64,000 bases of DNA. Origin: Alphaproteobacteria bacterium. Its GTDB lineage: Bacteria > Pseudomonadota > Alphaproteobacteria > MPNO01 > UBA2964. The notes under the pieces are model-generated. The model had not been told where the DNA came from, did not search any database, and worked only from the letters and a program-made list of their open reading frames with translations. The stretch spans positions 21,859-85,858 of the forward strand of contig WHUE01000006.1 in NCBI GenBank assembly GCA_009377375.1, given 5' to 3'. Made by a program: the position numbers and the translations under genes. Below are positions 19,526-29,416 of this stretch, piece after piece (positions within the stretch are counted from its first letter, which is position 1; each line of letters opens with the position of its first letter).

Positions 19526-20932
19526 TCAGGCATCGGCGGCTTTCACGATCGCCACGGCGGCGGCGGCGACGCCCGCGGTCTCCAGCGCCGCGGCGACGCG
19601 CAGCGCGTCCGCCTCGCGCCAGGGCGCGGCGACGATCTGCACCGCGACGGGCATGGCCGCGACGCCGGCGATCGGCGCCGCTACGACCGGCAGCCCGATG
19701 AAGGAAACCGGCTGGGTGAAGATGCCCAGGTTGGCGCGCACCGCCATCTCCTGCGTGCCGAGGCAGAACGTCTTCTGGCCGATGGCGGGCGCGGTGCACG
19801 GCGTGGCCGGCGCGATGACGATGTCGACCTCCTCGAACAGCGCCATGACCCGGCGGCGATAGGCGCTGCGGAACCGCTGCGCCTGCACGTACCACTGGGC
19901 GGGGGCGAGCGCGCCCGCAAACAGCCGGTCGCGCACGTCCTCGTCGAAATCCATCGGCCGTTCGGCCAGCCGCTTGCGGTGCAGCGCCGAGGCCTCCGTC
20001 GCGGTGATGACATAGGCGGCGCTGCGCGCGGTCGCGGCGTCCGGTAGCTCCACGGTGCGGATGGCGCCGGCGGCGTCCGCCGCGCGGTCCACGGCGGCCA
20101 GCGCGTCGTCGCTGGCCAGCTCGGCGAAATAGCCGCCGGCGACCGCGATGCGCAGCCCGTCGATGCCGCCGCCCAGCGTCGGCAGGGCCGGGTCCGCCGG
20201 CTGGCGCGCGCAGGCGGGGTCGCGTGCGTCGAATCCCTGCATCGCGTCGTAGGCGAGCGCCAGGTCGGCGGCGCTGCGGGCGAGCGGGCCGACATGGTCG
20301 AGACTGGCGCAGAACGGAAACGTGCCGGCCCGGCTGAGCCGGCCGAAAGTCGGCTTCAGCCCGAACAGGCCGCACAGCGACGACGGCACGCGGATCGAGC
20401 CGTTGGTGTCCGATCCCAGCGTGAAGCAGGCCATCCCCGCGGCCGCCGCCGCGCCGGAGCCGCCGGAGGAGCCGCCCGACATGCGCCTCGGATCGTGCGG
20501 GTTGCGCGACGGGCCGTAATGCCGGTTCTCGCCGGTGAAGTCGTAGGCGTACTCGCCCATGTTGAGCGCGCCGACCAGGATCGCGCCTGCCGCGTTCAGC
20601 CGCTCGATCAGCGTGGCGTCGCCTTCGGCGCAGGGATGCGACGCGTTGATCTTCGAGCCCGCCAGGGTGCGCAGCCCGCGCACGTCGAACAGGTTCTTGA
20701 CCGCGAACGGCACGCCGGCGAGCGGCCCCGGATCGCCGCCGCGGGCTCTCACGCCATCCACCCGCCGGGCCTCGGCGAGCGCGCGCGTCGACGTCACCTC
20801 GGTGAAGGCGTTGAGCGCCGGGTCCAGCCGCGCGATGCGGTCCAGCGTCGCCTCCGTCACGGCGACGGCGGAAACCTCGCCGTTGCGAACCGCTGCGGCG
20901 ATCTCGCGCGCCGGGCTTGCCGCGTCCGTCAT
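19526..20932 (-). CDS. AtzE/GatA-like amidase (amidase signature family)
   Basis: Ser-cisSer-Lys motifs: VPFAVKNLFDVRG (Lys), RRMSGGSSGGSGAAAAAGMACFTLGSDTNGSIRVPSSLCGLFGLKPTFGRL; about 468 aa. Confidence 0.9.
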   Translation of the reverse strand: MTDAASPAREIAAAVRNGEVSAVAVTEATLDRIARLDPALNAFTEVTSTRALAEARRVDGVRARGGDPGPLAGVPFAVKNLFDVRGLRTLAGSKINASHPCAEGDATLIERLNAAGAILVGALNMGEYAYDFTGENRHYGPSRNPHDPRRMSGGSSGGSGAAAAAGMACFTLGSDTNGSIRVPSSLCGLFGLKPTFGRLSRAGTFPFCASLDHVGPLARSAADLALAYDAMQGFDARDPACARQPADPALPTLGGGIDGLRIAVAGGYFAELASDDALAAVDRAADAAGAIRTVELPDAATARSAAYVITATEASALHRKRLAERPMDFDEDVRDRLFAGALAPAQWYVQAQRFRSAYRRRVMALFEEVDIVIAPATPCTAPAIGQKTFCLGTQEMAVRANLGIFTQPVSFIGLPVVAAPIAGVAAMPVAVQIVAAPWREADALRVAAALETAGVAAAAVAIVKAADA

Positions 20933-21120
20933 GGCCGGAACACCGGGGCGGGCTCGTCCTCGTCGCCGAGCTCCGCCGCCATGACCCGTGCGGCGTGGCC
21001 TTCCAGGATCTCGTAATGCTGCATTACGGCGCGGCGGCAGGCGTCGGGGATTCCGATACCGGCCTGTTTCGCGGCGGCGGCCATGATCCGCGCGGTCCGG
21101 CCCTCGTCCTCTGTGTCCAT
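20929..21120 (-). CDS. AtzG-like / DUF4089 small protein, translationally coupled to the amidase
   Basis: 63 aa ending ...ELGDEDEPAPVFRP, the characteristic AtzG/DUF4089 tail; 4-nt ATGA overlap with the amidase start. Confidence 0.75.
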   Translation of the reverse strand: MDTEDEGRTARIMAAAAKQAGIGIPDACRRAVMQHYEILEGHAARVMAAELGDEDEPAPVFRP

Positions 21121-21328
21121 GGGTTGCCTCTTCCTCGACCGTTTGTTCTTTCACCGTAACAGATGCAAGCAACGTGCCAAGCGGTGCGCGGGACGAAATG
21201 ACGGAACTGCGCGGCTTCGGGTCCGTGCGCCCGTGGCGGCGGGGCCGGAATTGCCTGTTATTTGATCAGAGGTCGGCGCGGCGGAAACCGTCCACAGCCC
21301 CATCCGGAGTGTAGTACGCTGGGCAGCG

Positions 21329-22108
21329 ATGGAGACCGAGCTTCCCGACCTGCCGGAGTTCGTTCCCGGCACCGTCTGGCTGGCCGGCGCGGGGCCGGGC
21401 GACCCCGCGCTGCTGTCGCTCGCCGCCTGGCACGGGCTGCGCCATGCCGACGCGGTGATCTACGACGCGCTGGTGGACGAGCGCGTGATCGCCCTCGCCC
21501 GCGACGGGGCGGCGCTGGAATATGCCGGCAAGCGCGGCGGCAAGCCGTCGGTGGACCAGCAGGACATCTCCGAGCGTCTGGTGGCGCTCGCGCGGGCGGG
21601 CAAGCGGGTATTGCGGCTCAAGGGCGGCGACCCCTTCGTCTTCGGCCGCGGCCCCCAGGAATGCGCCGCCCTGATCGCCGCCGGAATCCCGTTCCGCATT
21701 ATCCCCGGCATCACCGCAGGCGTCGGCGGGCTCGCCTATGCCGGGATTCCGCTGACCAGCCGCGAAACCAACACGGCGGTGACCTTCATCACAGGTCATA
21801 CCGCAGTGGGCGGCATTCCCGACGACCTGGACTGGGACGCGCTGTCGCGCGCCGCGCCGGTGCTCGTGATCTACATGGGCAGCCGCCACATGGCGCTCAT
21901 CCGCGACCGGCTGGTCGCCAGCGGACGCGATCCGGCCGAACCGGTCGGCATCGTCAGCGCGGCGACCACGCCGCAGCAGAAGGTGCTGACGACGACGCTG
22001 GCGGCCTGCGCCGAGGATCTGGCCGCCGCCGGACTGCCCGCGCCGATGCTGATCGTGGTCGGCAGGGTCGTCGATTACCACGCGACGTTTCGCTGGTTCG
22101 CGCCGTGA
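21329..22108 (+). CDS. cobA: Uroporphyrinogen-III C-methyltransferase
   Basis: VWLAGAGPGDPALLSLAAWHGLRHADAVIYDALVDERV...VLRLKGGDPFVFGRGPQECAAL...RIIPGITAGVGGLAYAGIPLTSR. Confidence 0.93.
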   Translation: METELPDLPEFVPGTVWLAGAGPGDPALLSLAAWHGLRHADAVIYDALVDERVIALARDGAALEYAGKRGGKPSVDQQDISERLVALARAGKRVLRLKGGDPFVFGRGPQECAALIAAGIPFRIIPGITAGVGGLAYAGIPLTSRETNTAVTFITGHTAVGGIPDDLDWDALSRAAPVLVIYMGSRHMALIRDRLVASGRDPAEPVGIVSAATTPQQKVLTTTLAACAEDLAAAGLPAPMLIVVGRVVDYHATFRWFAP

Positions 22109-22123
22109 CCCGGCGCAACGGGG

Positions 22124-23437
22124 CTATCCCTGGCCCATCAGCCTGTCGGGTAGCCATGTCGCGATTTCCGGGAACAGGCAGAGCAGCAGGATCGCGACGA
22201 TCATGCACGCCATGAATGGCACAGCGCCCTTGAGGATGGTGCGCAGATCGACGTCGGGCGCGATGCCGTTGATCACATAGAGATTGAGCCCGACCGGCGG
22301 CGTGATCAGGCCGAGCTCCATGTTCACGGTCAGGATCACGCCGAACCACACGGGATCGAACCCGACCGTGGTGATGATCGGGATCAGGATCGGGGTCGTC
22401 ATCAGGATCACCGCGGCCGGCGGCAGGAAGCAGCCCGCCACCAGCAGCAGCACGTTGATCCACCCCATCAGCACCCAGCGGTTGACGTCCAGCGCGCCGA
22501 TCCATTCCGCCACCGACTGGGTGACGTAGAGCAGCGACAGCATGTAGCCGAACAGGATGGAGGCGCCGATGATCATCAGGATCATCACCGATTCGCGCAT
22601 CCCGTCGCGCAGGATCAGCCATAGCGCTTTGGGCTGCCACACGCGGTAGATCACGACCACGAGCAGGATGGCCAGCGCGGCGCCGACCGCCGCGGCCTCC
22701 GACGGGGTGGCGATACCGCCGTAAAGCGCGACCACCACGCCGACGATCAGCACGATGAAGGGAAGCACCCGGGGCACCATCTGCAGCCGCTCGCGCAGGG
22801 TGTAGGAGGCGGTATCGGGGTCCAGCCGGCCCTTGCGCTTCCAGCTCAGGAACAGCGCCCACAGGATGAACAGCCCCGCCAGCATCAGCCCCGGCAGGAC
22901 GCCGGCGAGGAACAGCCGGCCGATCGAGGTTTCGCTGGCGATGCCGTAGAGGATCATCGTCACCGAAGGCGGGATCAGGATGCCGAGCGTGCCGCCCGCG
23001 GCGATCGCGCCGGTCGCGAGGTCCGCGTCGTAACCGCGCCGCCGCATCTCGGGAATGCCCATCCGGCCGATGGCGGCGCAGGTCGCCGGGGACGAGCCGG
23101 TGAGGGCCGCGAACAGGGCGCATGCGCCGATATTGGACACCACGAGGCTGCCCGGCACGCGGTAGAGCCAGCGCGCCAGCGCCTCGTAAAGGTCCGCCCC
23201 CGCGCGTGACGACGCCACCGCCGCGCCCATCAGAATGAACATCGGAATCGAGACTAGGGTGAAATCGTTGAGCCCGGCATAGAACGTGTCGGCCAGGATC
23301 GACAGGCTGGCGAAGCCCTCGAACGCGACCAGGAATCCGATGGCGACCAGCCCGAGCCCGAAGGCGACGGGAATGCCGGACGCCAGCACCAGGATCGAGA
23401 CCACGCCGACCAGCAGGCCGATGACCTGCGGGCTCAC
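22124..23437 (-). CDS. dctM: TRAP transporter large permease (DctM-like), GTG start
   Basis: Multi-TM protein; SIPMFILMGAAVASSRAGADLYEALARWLYRVPGSLVVSNIGACALFAALTGSSPATCAAIGRMGIPEMRRRGYDADLATGAIAAGGTLGILIPPS; GTGA overlap with the dctQ stop. Confidence 0.93.
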   Translation of the reverse strand: MSPQVIGLLVGVVSILVLASGIPVAFGLGLVAIGFLVAFEGFASLSILADTFYAGLNDFTLVSIPMFILMGAAVASSRAGADLYEALARWLYRVPGSLVVSNIGACALFAALTGSSPATCAAIGRMGIPEMRRRGYDADLATGAIAAGGTLGILIPPSVTMILYGIASETSIGRLFLAGVLPGLMLAGLFILWALFLSWKRKGRLDPDTASYTLRERLQMVPRVLPFIVLIVGVVVALYGGIATPSEAAAVGAALAILLVVVIYRVWQPKALWLILRDGMRESVMILMIIGASILFGYMLSLLYVTQSVAEWIGALDVNRWVLMGWINVLLLVAGCFLPPAAVILMTTPILIPIITTVGFDPVWFGVILTVNMELGLITPPVGLNLYVINGIAPDVDLRTILKGAVPFMACMIVAILLLCLFPEIATWLPDRLMGQG

Positions 23438-23952
23438 AATCCGGTCTCCGGCGGCATGCCGAAGGGATGGGCGCGTCCGGAGGCGACGCTCCAGATGTCG
23501 GCGACATATTGCAGGACCAGCACGAAGGCGCCGACCGGCAGGCCGAGATAGGGAATCCACAGCCGGGCGCGCCACACGCTGTCGGTGGTCCAGCCCCCCT
23601 CGAACGCCTCCCACCACCAGATCGCCGCATCCCACAGCAGGGCGAGGCAGAACAGCATCGCGGCGGCGGCGGTCGCCAGCGCCAGCGCCCTGCGCGCGCG
23701 CGGGCCGAGATAGAGCGGCAGAAGCTCGACATTGACGTGGCCGCGCGACAGCAGGACGTACGGGCTGCCGATGAAGGTGGCGGCGACCAGCGCAAAGGTC
23801 GCGAATTCCGTCTGCCAGATCACGCCCTGGCCGAGCACCCCGCGGACGAACACCATGTGGCAGACCGCCAGCAGCGCGGCTACGATCAGCAGCACGGCGG
23901 CGACGCCGCAAAGCCGCGACAGGCCGGTGACGATACGGACATAGGATTCCAT
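23434..23952 (-). CDS. dctQ: TRAP transporter small permease (DctQ-like)
   Basis: Four hydrophobic segments, GQGVIWQTEFATFALVAATFIGSPYVLLSRGHVNVELLPLYLGPRARR. Confidence 0.9.
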   Translation of the reverse strand: MESYVRIVTGLSRLCGVAAVLLIVAALLAVCHMVFVRGVLGQGVIWQTEFATFALVAATFIGSPYVLLSRGHVNVELLPLYLGPRARRALALATAAAAMLFCLALLWDAAIWWWEAFEGGWTTDSVWRARLWIPYLGLPVGAFVLVLQYVADIWSVASGRAHPFGMPPETGL

Positions 23953-24037
23953 GCGGCCGGCCGGTTCGTGTGCAGGGCGGAAGCGAAAGGACAACCGGGC
24001 CGCGGGATGCTCCCCGCGGTCCCGGATCGCGTCTCCG

Positions 24038-25045
24038 CTACTTGACGGCCAGCGCCTTGTCGATCAGCGCCTTGCCGCCCTTCACCTTGGCGGCGAAGCT
24101 CTTGTAGGACGACTGCTGCGCGACCTTGCGCCAGGCCTCGAAATCCGCCTCGCTCAGCTCGATCACGTCGACGCCCGCCTTCTTGTAGGCGGCGACCAGC
24201 TTCTCATCCAGCCCGGCGGCGGCCTTGGCGAAGAACGCTTCGGCGGTCTTGGAGGCGTCGAGCAGTGCCTTCTGCTGCGCCGCGTTCAGCTTGCTGAAGC
24301 TGCGCTTCGATATCAGCACCGGCTCGTACATGAACCACAGCGCGTTGGCGCCCGGCGCGGTCAGGCATTTGAGCTGCTCGTACAGGCGGAACGAGACGAA
24401 GCTGCCGGCCGAGGTGTCCGTGGCGTCGACCACGCCGGTCTGCAGCGCGTTGTAGACCTCGTTCGACGACATCGAGACGATGGACGCCCCCGCGGCCTTC
24501 CACATCTGCGCGAAGGTCGCCCCGGCGGACCGCAGCTTCATCCCCTTCACGTCGTCCGGCTTGACGATGCAGCCCTTCTTGGAGCCGAACGCGCCGGCGA
24601 GCCAGGCATCGGCCAGCACCATCGCGCCGCCGCTTTCGATCTCGGCCTTGATCTCTTTCATGAAAGCGGAGTCGTTGAGCTTCTTGGCGTGCTCGTGGTT
24701 CCGCACCAGCCCGGGCATCAGCGTCGCGCCGAATTTCGGATGGCGGCCGGAGGCGTAGTCCAGCGGGAACGATGTGATGTCGAGCTGCCCCTTCACCATG
24801 GCGTTCCACTGTTCCTTGGCCTTGAACAGCGACGCGCCGGGATAGACCTTGATCTCCAGCCCGACATTGGCCTTGGCCACTTCGCGCGCGATGATCTGCA
24901 CCATCTCGTCGCGCACGTCGCCCTTGCCGCCGGGAAACTGGTGCGACGCCTTGAACGTCAGCGCCCCGGCCGGCAGCGCGCCGGCCAGGAGCGGCAGGAC
25001 AAGCGCCGCCGCCCCGGCCGCAATCGTCATTTTCCTGAAAATCAT
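24038..25045 (-). CDS. dctP: TRAP transporter substrate-binding protein (DctP-like)
   Basis: Signal peptide then TFKASHQFPGGKGDVRDEMVQIIAREVAKANVGLEIKVYPGASLFKAKEQWNAMVKGQLDITSFPLDY. Confidence 0.92.
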   Translation of the reverse strand: MIFRKMTIAAGAAALVLPLLAGALPAGALTFKASHQFPGGKGDVRDEMVQIIAREVAKANVGLEIKVYPGASLFKAKEQWNAMVKGQLDITSFPLDYASGRHPKFGATLMPGLVRNHEHAKKLNDSAFMKEIKAEIESGGAMVLADAWLAGAFGSKKGCIVKPDDVKGMKLRSAGATFAQMWKAAGASIVSMSSNEVYNALQTGVVDATDTSAGSFVSFRLYEQLKCLTAPGANALWFMYEPVLISKRSFSKLNAAQQKALLDASKTAEAFFAKAAAGLDEKLVAAYKKAGVDVIELSEADFEAWRKVAQQSSYKSFAAKVKGGKALIDKALAVK

Positions 25046-25228
25046 CTGTTCCTCCTCCTCCGCCGTCCGGTTTAGACCCTTCGGCACCCTGGGTTCTCTG
25101 TCGCAATTCTTTTCCTTGTCCGAAAAATCTTTGTCACGCGCCGTTGCCGCTGGCAAGCGAATCGTCGTGAACCTGGCGTATGGGTGCCGGGGCGGGAACA
25201 GGGCGGAAAGGAGAGGGGCCGCGTTGCG

Positions 25229-26863
25229 CTACACTCCTTCCGCAGGCGCCAGCAGCTTCTTGCCGGCGATCAGGTCGGCGGCGCGGGCGGCCATCATCAG
25301 CACGCAGGCGTTGATGTTGCCGGACACCAGGTCCGGCATCGCCGAGGCGTCGACCACACGCAGGTTCTCCACCCCGCGCACCCGCATCTGCGCGTCGAGC
25401 ACGGCTTCCTCGCCGATGCCCATCGGGCAGGTGCAGGACGGATGATGCGCGGTGACGGTGGTACGCCGGATCCAGTCGTCGATGTCGGCGTCGCTCTGGA
25501 CGTGCTTGCCGGGCGCGGTCTCGACGCCGCGGAAGCCGTCCATCGCCGCGCCCTCGACCACCTCGCGGCAGATGCGCACGCCGCGGCGCAGCGTCGCCAT
25601 CTCGGTCTCGGTCGACAGGAAGTTCTGGATAATGCGCACCGGTTCGGCGGGGTCGGCGGAGCGCAGCAGCACCTCGCCCCGGCTTTCCGGGTGCAGCAGC
25701 ACGGGGCGCATGCCGAACTCCTCGTCGAACGGGTTCTTCACGCCGGGGAACCACATATGCGCCTTGGGCGACGTGCCGCGGAACAGGAACTGGATGTCCG
25801 GCACGGCGAGCTCCGGCCGCGTCCTGACGAATCCGTGCAGCCCGCCGGGCAGCACCGTCGCCGGGCCGGTGCCGAACAGGTAGGCCTGCACCATCGCGCG
25901 GGCGATGCGATCGAACCGCATCAGGTCGCGGAACGGCCCGCCCTTCGGGCGCGACCACAGCAGCAGCACCGCCATGTGGTCCTGCAGGTTCTTGCCGACG
26001 CCCCTCAGGTCCACCACCGGCTCGATGCCGACGTCGCGCAGATGGTCGGCCGGGCCGATGCCCGACAGCATCAGGAGCTGGGGCGAGTTGAACACCCCGC
26101 CGGACAGGATCACCTCGCGGGCGGCCAGGACCTCCCTTGCCTCGCCCTTGCGGGTATAGGCGATGCCGCGCGCCCGCGCGCCGTCCATGACGATGCGGCT
26201 GGCCGTGGCGTGTGTCTCCACGGTCAGGTTGGGCCGCTTCCTCGCCGGGTGCAGCCAGGCCACGGCGGCGGAGGAACGCCGCCCGTCCTTCGTGGTCGAC
26301 TGGCTGCGGCCGAACCCTTCCTGCTGCCTGCCGTTGTAATCCTCGGTGAAGGGGATGCCGGCGTCCTTGCCCGCCTCGAGCCAGGCGTCGTAGAGCGGGT
26401 CGGTGGTCTTCGCGGTCTCCACACCCAGCGGGCCCTTGCCGCCGCGATAGGCGTCCTCGCCGCCCTCGTAGGTCTCGCATTCGCGCATATAGGGCAGGAT
26501 GTCGGCATAGGACCAGCCGGTGCAGCCCTTCTGCGCCCAGCGGTCGTAATCGCCCCGGTTGCCGCGCACATAGGCCATGACGTTGATCGAGCTCGAGCCG
26601 CCCAGCACCTTGCCGCGCATCGCCTCGATCACCCGGCCGCCGAGCTGGGGCACCGGCTCGGTGTCGTAGCCCCAGTCGTGCATGCGGTGCTCGTGCATCT
26701 TGCCGAGGCCGAGCGGGATGTGGATCAGCGGGTCGCGGTCCGCTCCGCCAGCTTCCAGCAGCAGCACCGTCACGGCCGGATCCTCGGTCAGCTTGCTCGC
26801 CAGCACGCAGCCGGCGGACCCCGCCCCGACGATGACGTAATCGTAAGTCGCCTTGTCGCTCAT
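25229..26863 (-). CDS. GMC-family FAD-dependent oxidoreductase (choline dehydrogenase-like)
   Basis: YDYVIVGAGSAGCVLASKLTEDPAVTVLLLEAGG; GKVLGGSSSINVMAYVRGNRGDYDRWA; C-terminal HHPSCTCPMG...DASAMPDLVSGNINACVLMMAARAADLI. Confidence 0.95.
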   Translation of the reverse strand: MSDKATYDYVIVGAGSAGCVLASKLTEDPAVTVLLLEAGGADRDPLIHIPLGLGKMHEHRMHDWGYDTEPVPQLGGRVIEAMRGKVLGGSSSINVMAYVRGNRGDYDRWAQKGCTGWSYADILPYMRECETYEGGEDAYRGGKGPLGVETAKTTDPLYDAWLEAGKDAGIPFTEDYNGRQQEGFGRSQSTTKDGRRSSAAVAWLHPARKRPNLTVETHATASRIVMDGARARGIAYTRKGEAREVLAAREVILSGGVFNSPQLLMLSGIGPADHLRDVGIEPVVDLRGVGKNLQDHMAVLLLWSRPKGGPFRDLMRFDRIARAMVQAYLFGTGPATVLPGGLHGFVRTRPELAVPDIQFLFRGTSPKAHMWFPGVKNPFDEEFGMRPVLLHPESRGEVLLRSADPAEPVRIIQNFLSTETEMATLRRGVRICREVVEGAAMDGFRGVETAPGKHVQSDADIDDWIRRTTVTAHHPSCTCPMGIGEEAVLDAQMRVRGVENLRVVDASAMPDLVSGNINACVLMMAARAADLIAGKKLLAPAEGV

Positions 26864-26950
26864 CCTCACTGACCCCTTGGTTCTTGCGGGGCCAATATAA
26901 CCCAGCGAGGCGTTGCGCAAACCCCGCCCGCTGTCTCCGGGGGACAGGAA

Positions 26951-26970
26951 AATGTTCCACGTGGAACATT
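26951..26970. promoter_or_regulatory. parS: parS-like centromere site (ParB binding), AATGTTCCACGTGGAACATT
   Basis: 20-bp perfect palindrome containing the 16-bp core TGTTCCACGTGGAACA (26953-26968), closely matching the conserved bacterial parS consensus; intergenic between divergent genes. Confidence 0.85.
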
Positions 26971-27063
26971 GTTGAGACGCCGTCTGAGGTCGCGGCCCGA
27001 CGCGGTTGACAGGTCTTGCCCGCGCCCGCATCGTTTCCGCGACGGAACCGCGGAGTCGCCCCC

Positions 27064-28470
27064 ATGCCCCATACGCTCAGGTCCTTTCTGGAGTCCATCG
27101 ACAACCGGGTGCTGCATATCCACGACCCGGTCGATCCGGTCCGGCAGGTCGGCTATCTCTGCTCGGAAAGCCGCGGGCCGCTGATGTTCCACAACCTCGA
27201 CGGGTTCGACGGCTGGCGGCTGACCGACATCCTGATCAAGGACCGTCAGGGCCAGGCCGCCGCGCTGGGACTGGACGACATCAAGCAGGTCTGTCCCTTC
27301 CTCGCCGGCCAGATGGCCAACGGGGCGGGGGGATCGAAGATGGTGAAGGACGCCCCCGTCCATGAAGTGGTGATGACCGGGGACGACGCGGATATCCGCC
27401 ACATCCCGATCCCGATCCATTCGAAGGGCGACGCCGGGCGCTATCTCGGCTCCGGCGTGACCATCACCAGGGATCCGGAAACCGGCATCCGCAACGAATC
27501 GATCCTGCGAATGCAGCTCACCGACGATCCGCACAGGGCACCGTTCTGGATGGCCGCGCGGCACAACTATTCGCACTACCTGAAATACGTGGCGATGGAC
27601 AAGCCGATGCCGATGGCCTTCGCCATCGGGCTGCACCCGGTCTACGAGATCATGGCCAACTGGTCCGGCCGCCACGACACGTTCGACGAGCTGGAATACG
27701 CCGCCGGCGTCCTCGGCGAGACGGTGGAGCTGGTGAAGTGCAGGACCATCGACCTGGAGGTGCCCGCCCATGCCGAGATCGTGATCGAGGGCATGGTGCA
27801 TCCCACCGCGCGCATGCCGGAGGGCCCGTTCGGCGAGTTCACCACGCTCGGCACCGGGGCGGAAGGCCCTGCGCCGGTCTTCACCGTGACCGCGATCACC
27901 CACCGCAAGGACCCGATCTTCCGCCACATGCAGGCGACCTGGTTCACCGACCACCAGCCGTTGATCACCCTGCCGATGGAGGCGGCCTACTACAACCGGC
28001 TGAAGGAGACCCACGGCAACTCCAACATCATCGACGTGTTCGTGCCGCCCTGGGCGTCGCAGTTCATGATGATCGTGCAGATGGAGGCGAAATGGGACGG
28101 GCAGGTGGGCGACGTGCTCATGTCGGCGCTCAGCGGCCCCAACCTGCACGTCAAGACCGTGATCGCCGTGGACGAGGACGTCGATATCTACAATGCCGAG
28201 GACGTGCTGTGGGCCATCGCCTGCCGCTGCAACCCGGAGACGGACGTCTGGGTCCATCCGGGCTCGCGGCTGCACCCGCTGGACGTCTCCATCCCGCAGC
28301 GCGGCGACGAGTACACGGTGATGCGCGTCGGCGGCAAGATGGCCATCGACGCCACCCGCCCGCCGACCTGGCGCAAGGAGGAGCGCGCGAAGCTCGGCCG
28401 CGTCGACCCCATGGGCAAGGGCGACGCCGCCATCGAACGCCTGCTCGAACTGGTCCGCCAGCCGCGATAG
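27064..28470 (+). CDS. UbiD-family decarboxylase
   Basis: VHPTARMPEGPFGEFTTLGTGAEGPAPVFTVTAITHRKDPIF...HPLDVSIPQRGDEYTVMRVGGKMAIDATRP; UbiD-type EGPFGE region. Confidence 0.93.
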   Translation: MPHTLRSFLESIDNRVLHIHDPVDPVRQVGYLCSESRGPLMFHNLDGFDGWRLTDILIKDRQGQAAALGLDDIKQVCPFLAGQMANGAGGSKMVKDAPVHEVVMTGDDADIRHIPIPIHSKGDAGRYLGSGVTITRDPETGIRNESILRMQLTDDPHRAPFWMAARHNYSHYLKYVAMDKPMPMAFAIGLHPVYEIMANWSGRHDTFDELEYAAGVLGETVELVKCRTIDLEVPAHAEIVIEGMVHPTARMPEGPFGEFTTLGTGAEGPAPVFTVTAITHRKDPIFRHMQATWFTDHQPLITLPMEAAYYNRLKETHGNSNIIDVFVPPWASQFMMIVQMEAKWDGQVGDVLMSALSGPNLHVKTVIAVDEDVDIYNAEDVLWAIACRCNPETDVWVHPGSRLHPLDVSIPQRGDEYTVMRVGGKMAIDATRPPTWRKEERAKLGRVDPMGKGDAAIERLLELVRQPR

Positions 28471-28480
28471 GGGGATTCGT

Positions 28481-29335
28481 ATGGCCGTCACCGAGATCGA
28501 AGCCGTCCGTCTCTCACCCCATGTCGGCGCGGAGCTGCGCGGGGTCGACCTCACCCGGCCGCTGGACGCGGCGACGGCGGAGGCGCTGAACGCGCTGTGG
28601 CTGGAGCATCTGGTGCTGGTGTTCCGCGGCCAGTCGCTGGCGCAGGAGGACCTGCTGCGCGCGACCGGCATCTTCGGCACGCTGGCGCCGCTGGCCCGGC
28701 CGAAGGACGAATACCCGAAGGGCTACGCGAAGCTGCTGCCCAACATCATGCTGATCTCCAACATCCGCGAGGACGGGGTGCCGATCGGCGCGCTGCCGGA
28801 CGGCGAGATGATGTTCCATCACGACATGCTGCATGCGGAAGTGCCGCACAAGGGCACGCTGCTCTATGCGGTCGAGGTGCCGAGCCGTGGCGGCAACACG
28901 CTGTTCGCCAACGGCTACGCCGCCTACGACACGCTGCCGGCGGATATCCGCGAGCCGCTGGAAGGCCGCATCGCCCGACACCACTACCATTACGGCTCCA
29001 CCCTGAAGGGCGACGGGCGCGGCACGAAGGCGTCGGCGGCGTCGCGCCATCCGGTGTTCCGCACCCATGACGAGACCGGGCGGAAGGCGGTCTATGTCAA
29101 CCGGCTGATGACGGAGGAGGTCGAGGGGATGGAGCGGGCCGAATCCGACCGGCTGCTCGCCGCGCTGTACGACCATGCGGAGAAGCCGGAATTCGTATAC
29201 GAGCACGTCTGGCGGGTCGGCGACCTGCTGCTGTGGGACAATCGCTGCTCGATGCACGCCCGCACGGATTTCCCGGGCGGCGAGCGCCGGCTGATGTGGC
29301 GCACCACGCTGGAGGGCGAAGCACGGCCGCGCTGA
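28481..29335 (+). CDS. TauD/TfdA-family Fe(II)/2-oxoglutarate dioxygenase
   Basis: HVGAELRGVDLTRPLD; MMFHHDMLH (HxD); LLLWDNRCSMHARTDFPGGERRLMWRTTLEG (distal His/Arg). Confidence 0.93.
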   Translation: MAVTEIEAVRLSPHVGAELRGVDLTRPLDAATAEALNALWLEHLVLVFRGQSLAQEDLLRATGIFGTLAPLARPKDEYPKGYAKLLPNIMLISNIREDGVPIGALPDGEMMFHHDMLHAEVPHKGTLLYAVEVPSRGGNTLFANGYAAYDTLPADIREPLEGRIARHHYHYGSTLKGDGRGTKASAASRHPVFRTHDETGRKAVYVNRLMTEEVEGMERAESDRLLAALYDHAEKPEFVYEHVWRVGDLLLWDNRCSMHARTDFPGGERRLMWRTTLEGEARPR

Positions 29336-29416
29336 CGCAGGGTGTCCTCGCCCCCACCCGCGGCGGCGCCATGCCGCGCGGGCGGGGTTCAGGAAAGTTC
29401 CGCGCGCCGGTGGCGG

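Noticed and set aside
26900-27104. N-terminal extensions over the parS palindrome (e.g. MFHVEHF peptide at the 5' end of the 25134-27104 minus ORF)
   Set aside because: MFHVEH is the translation of the parS palindrome itself; the GMC gene has a good start at 26863.
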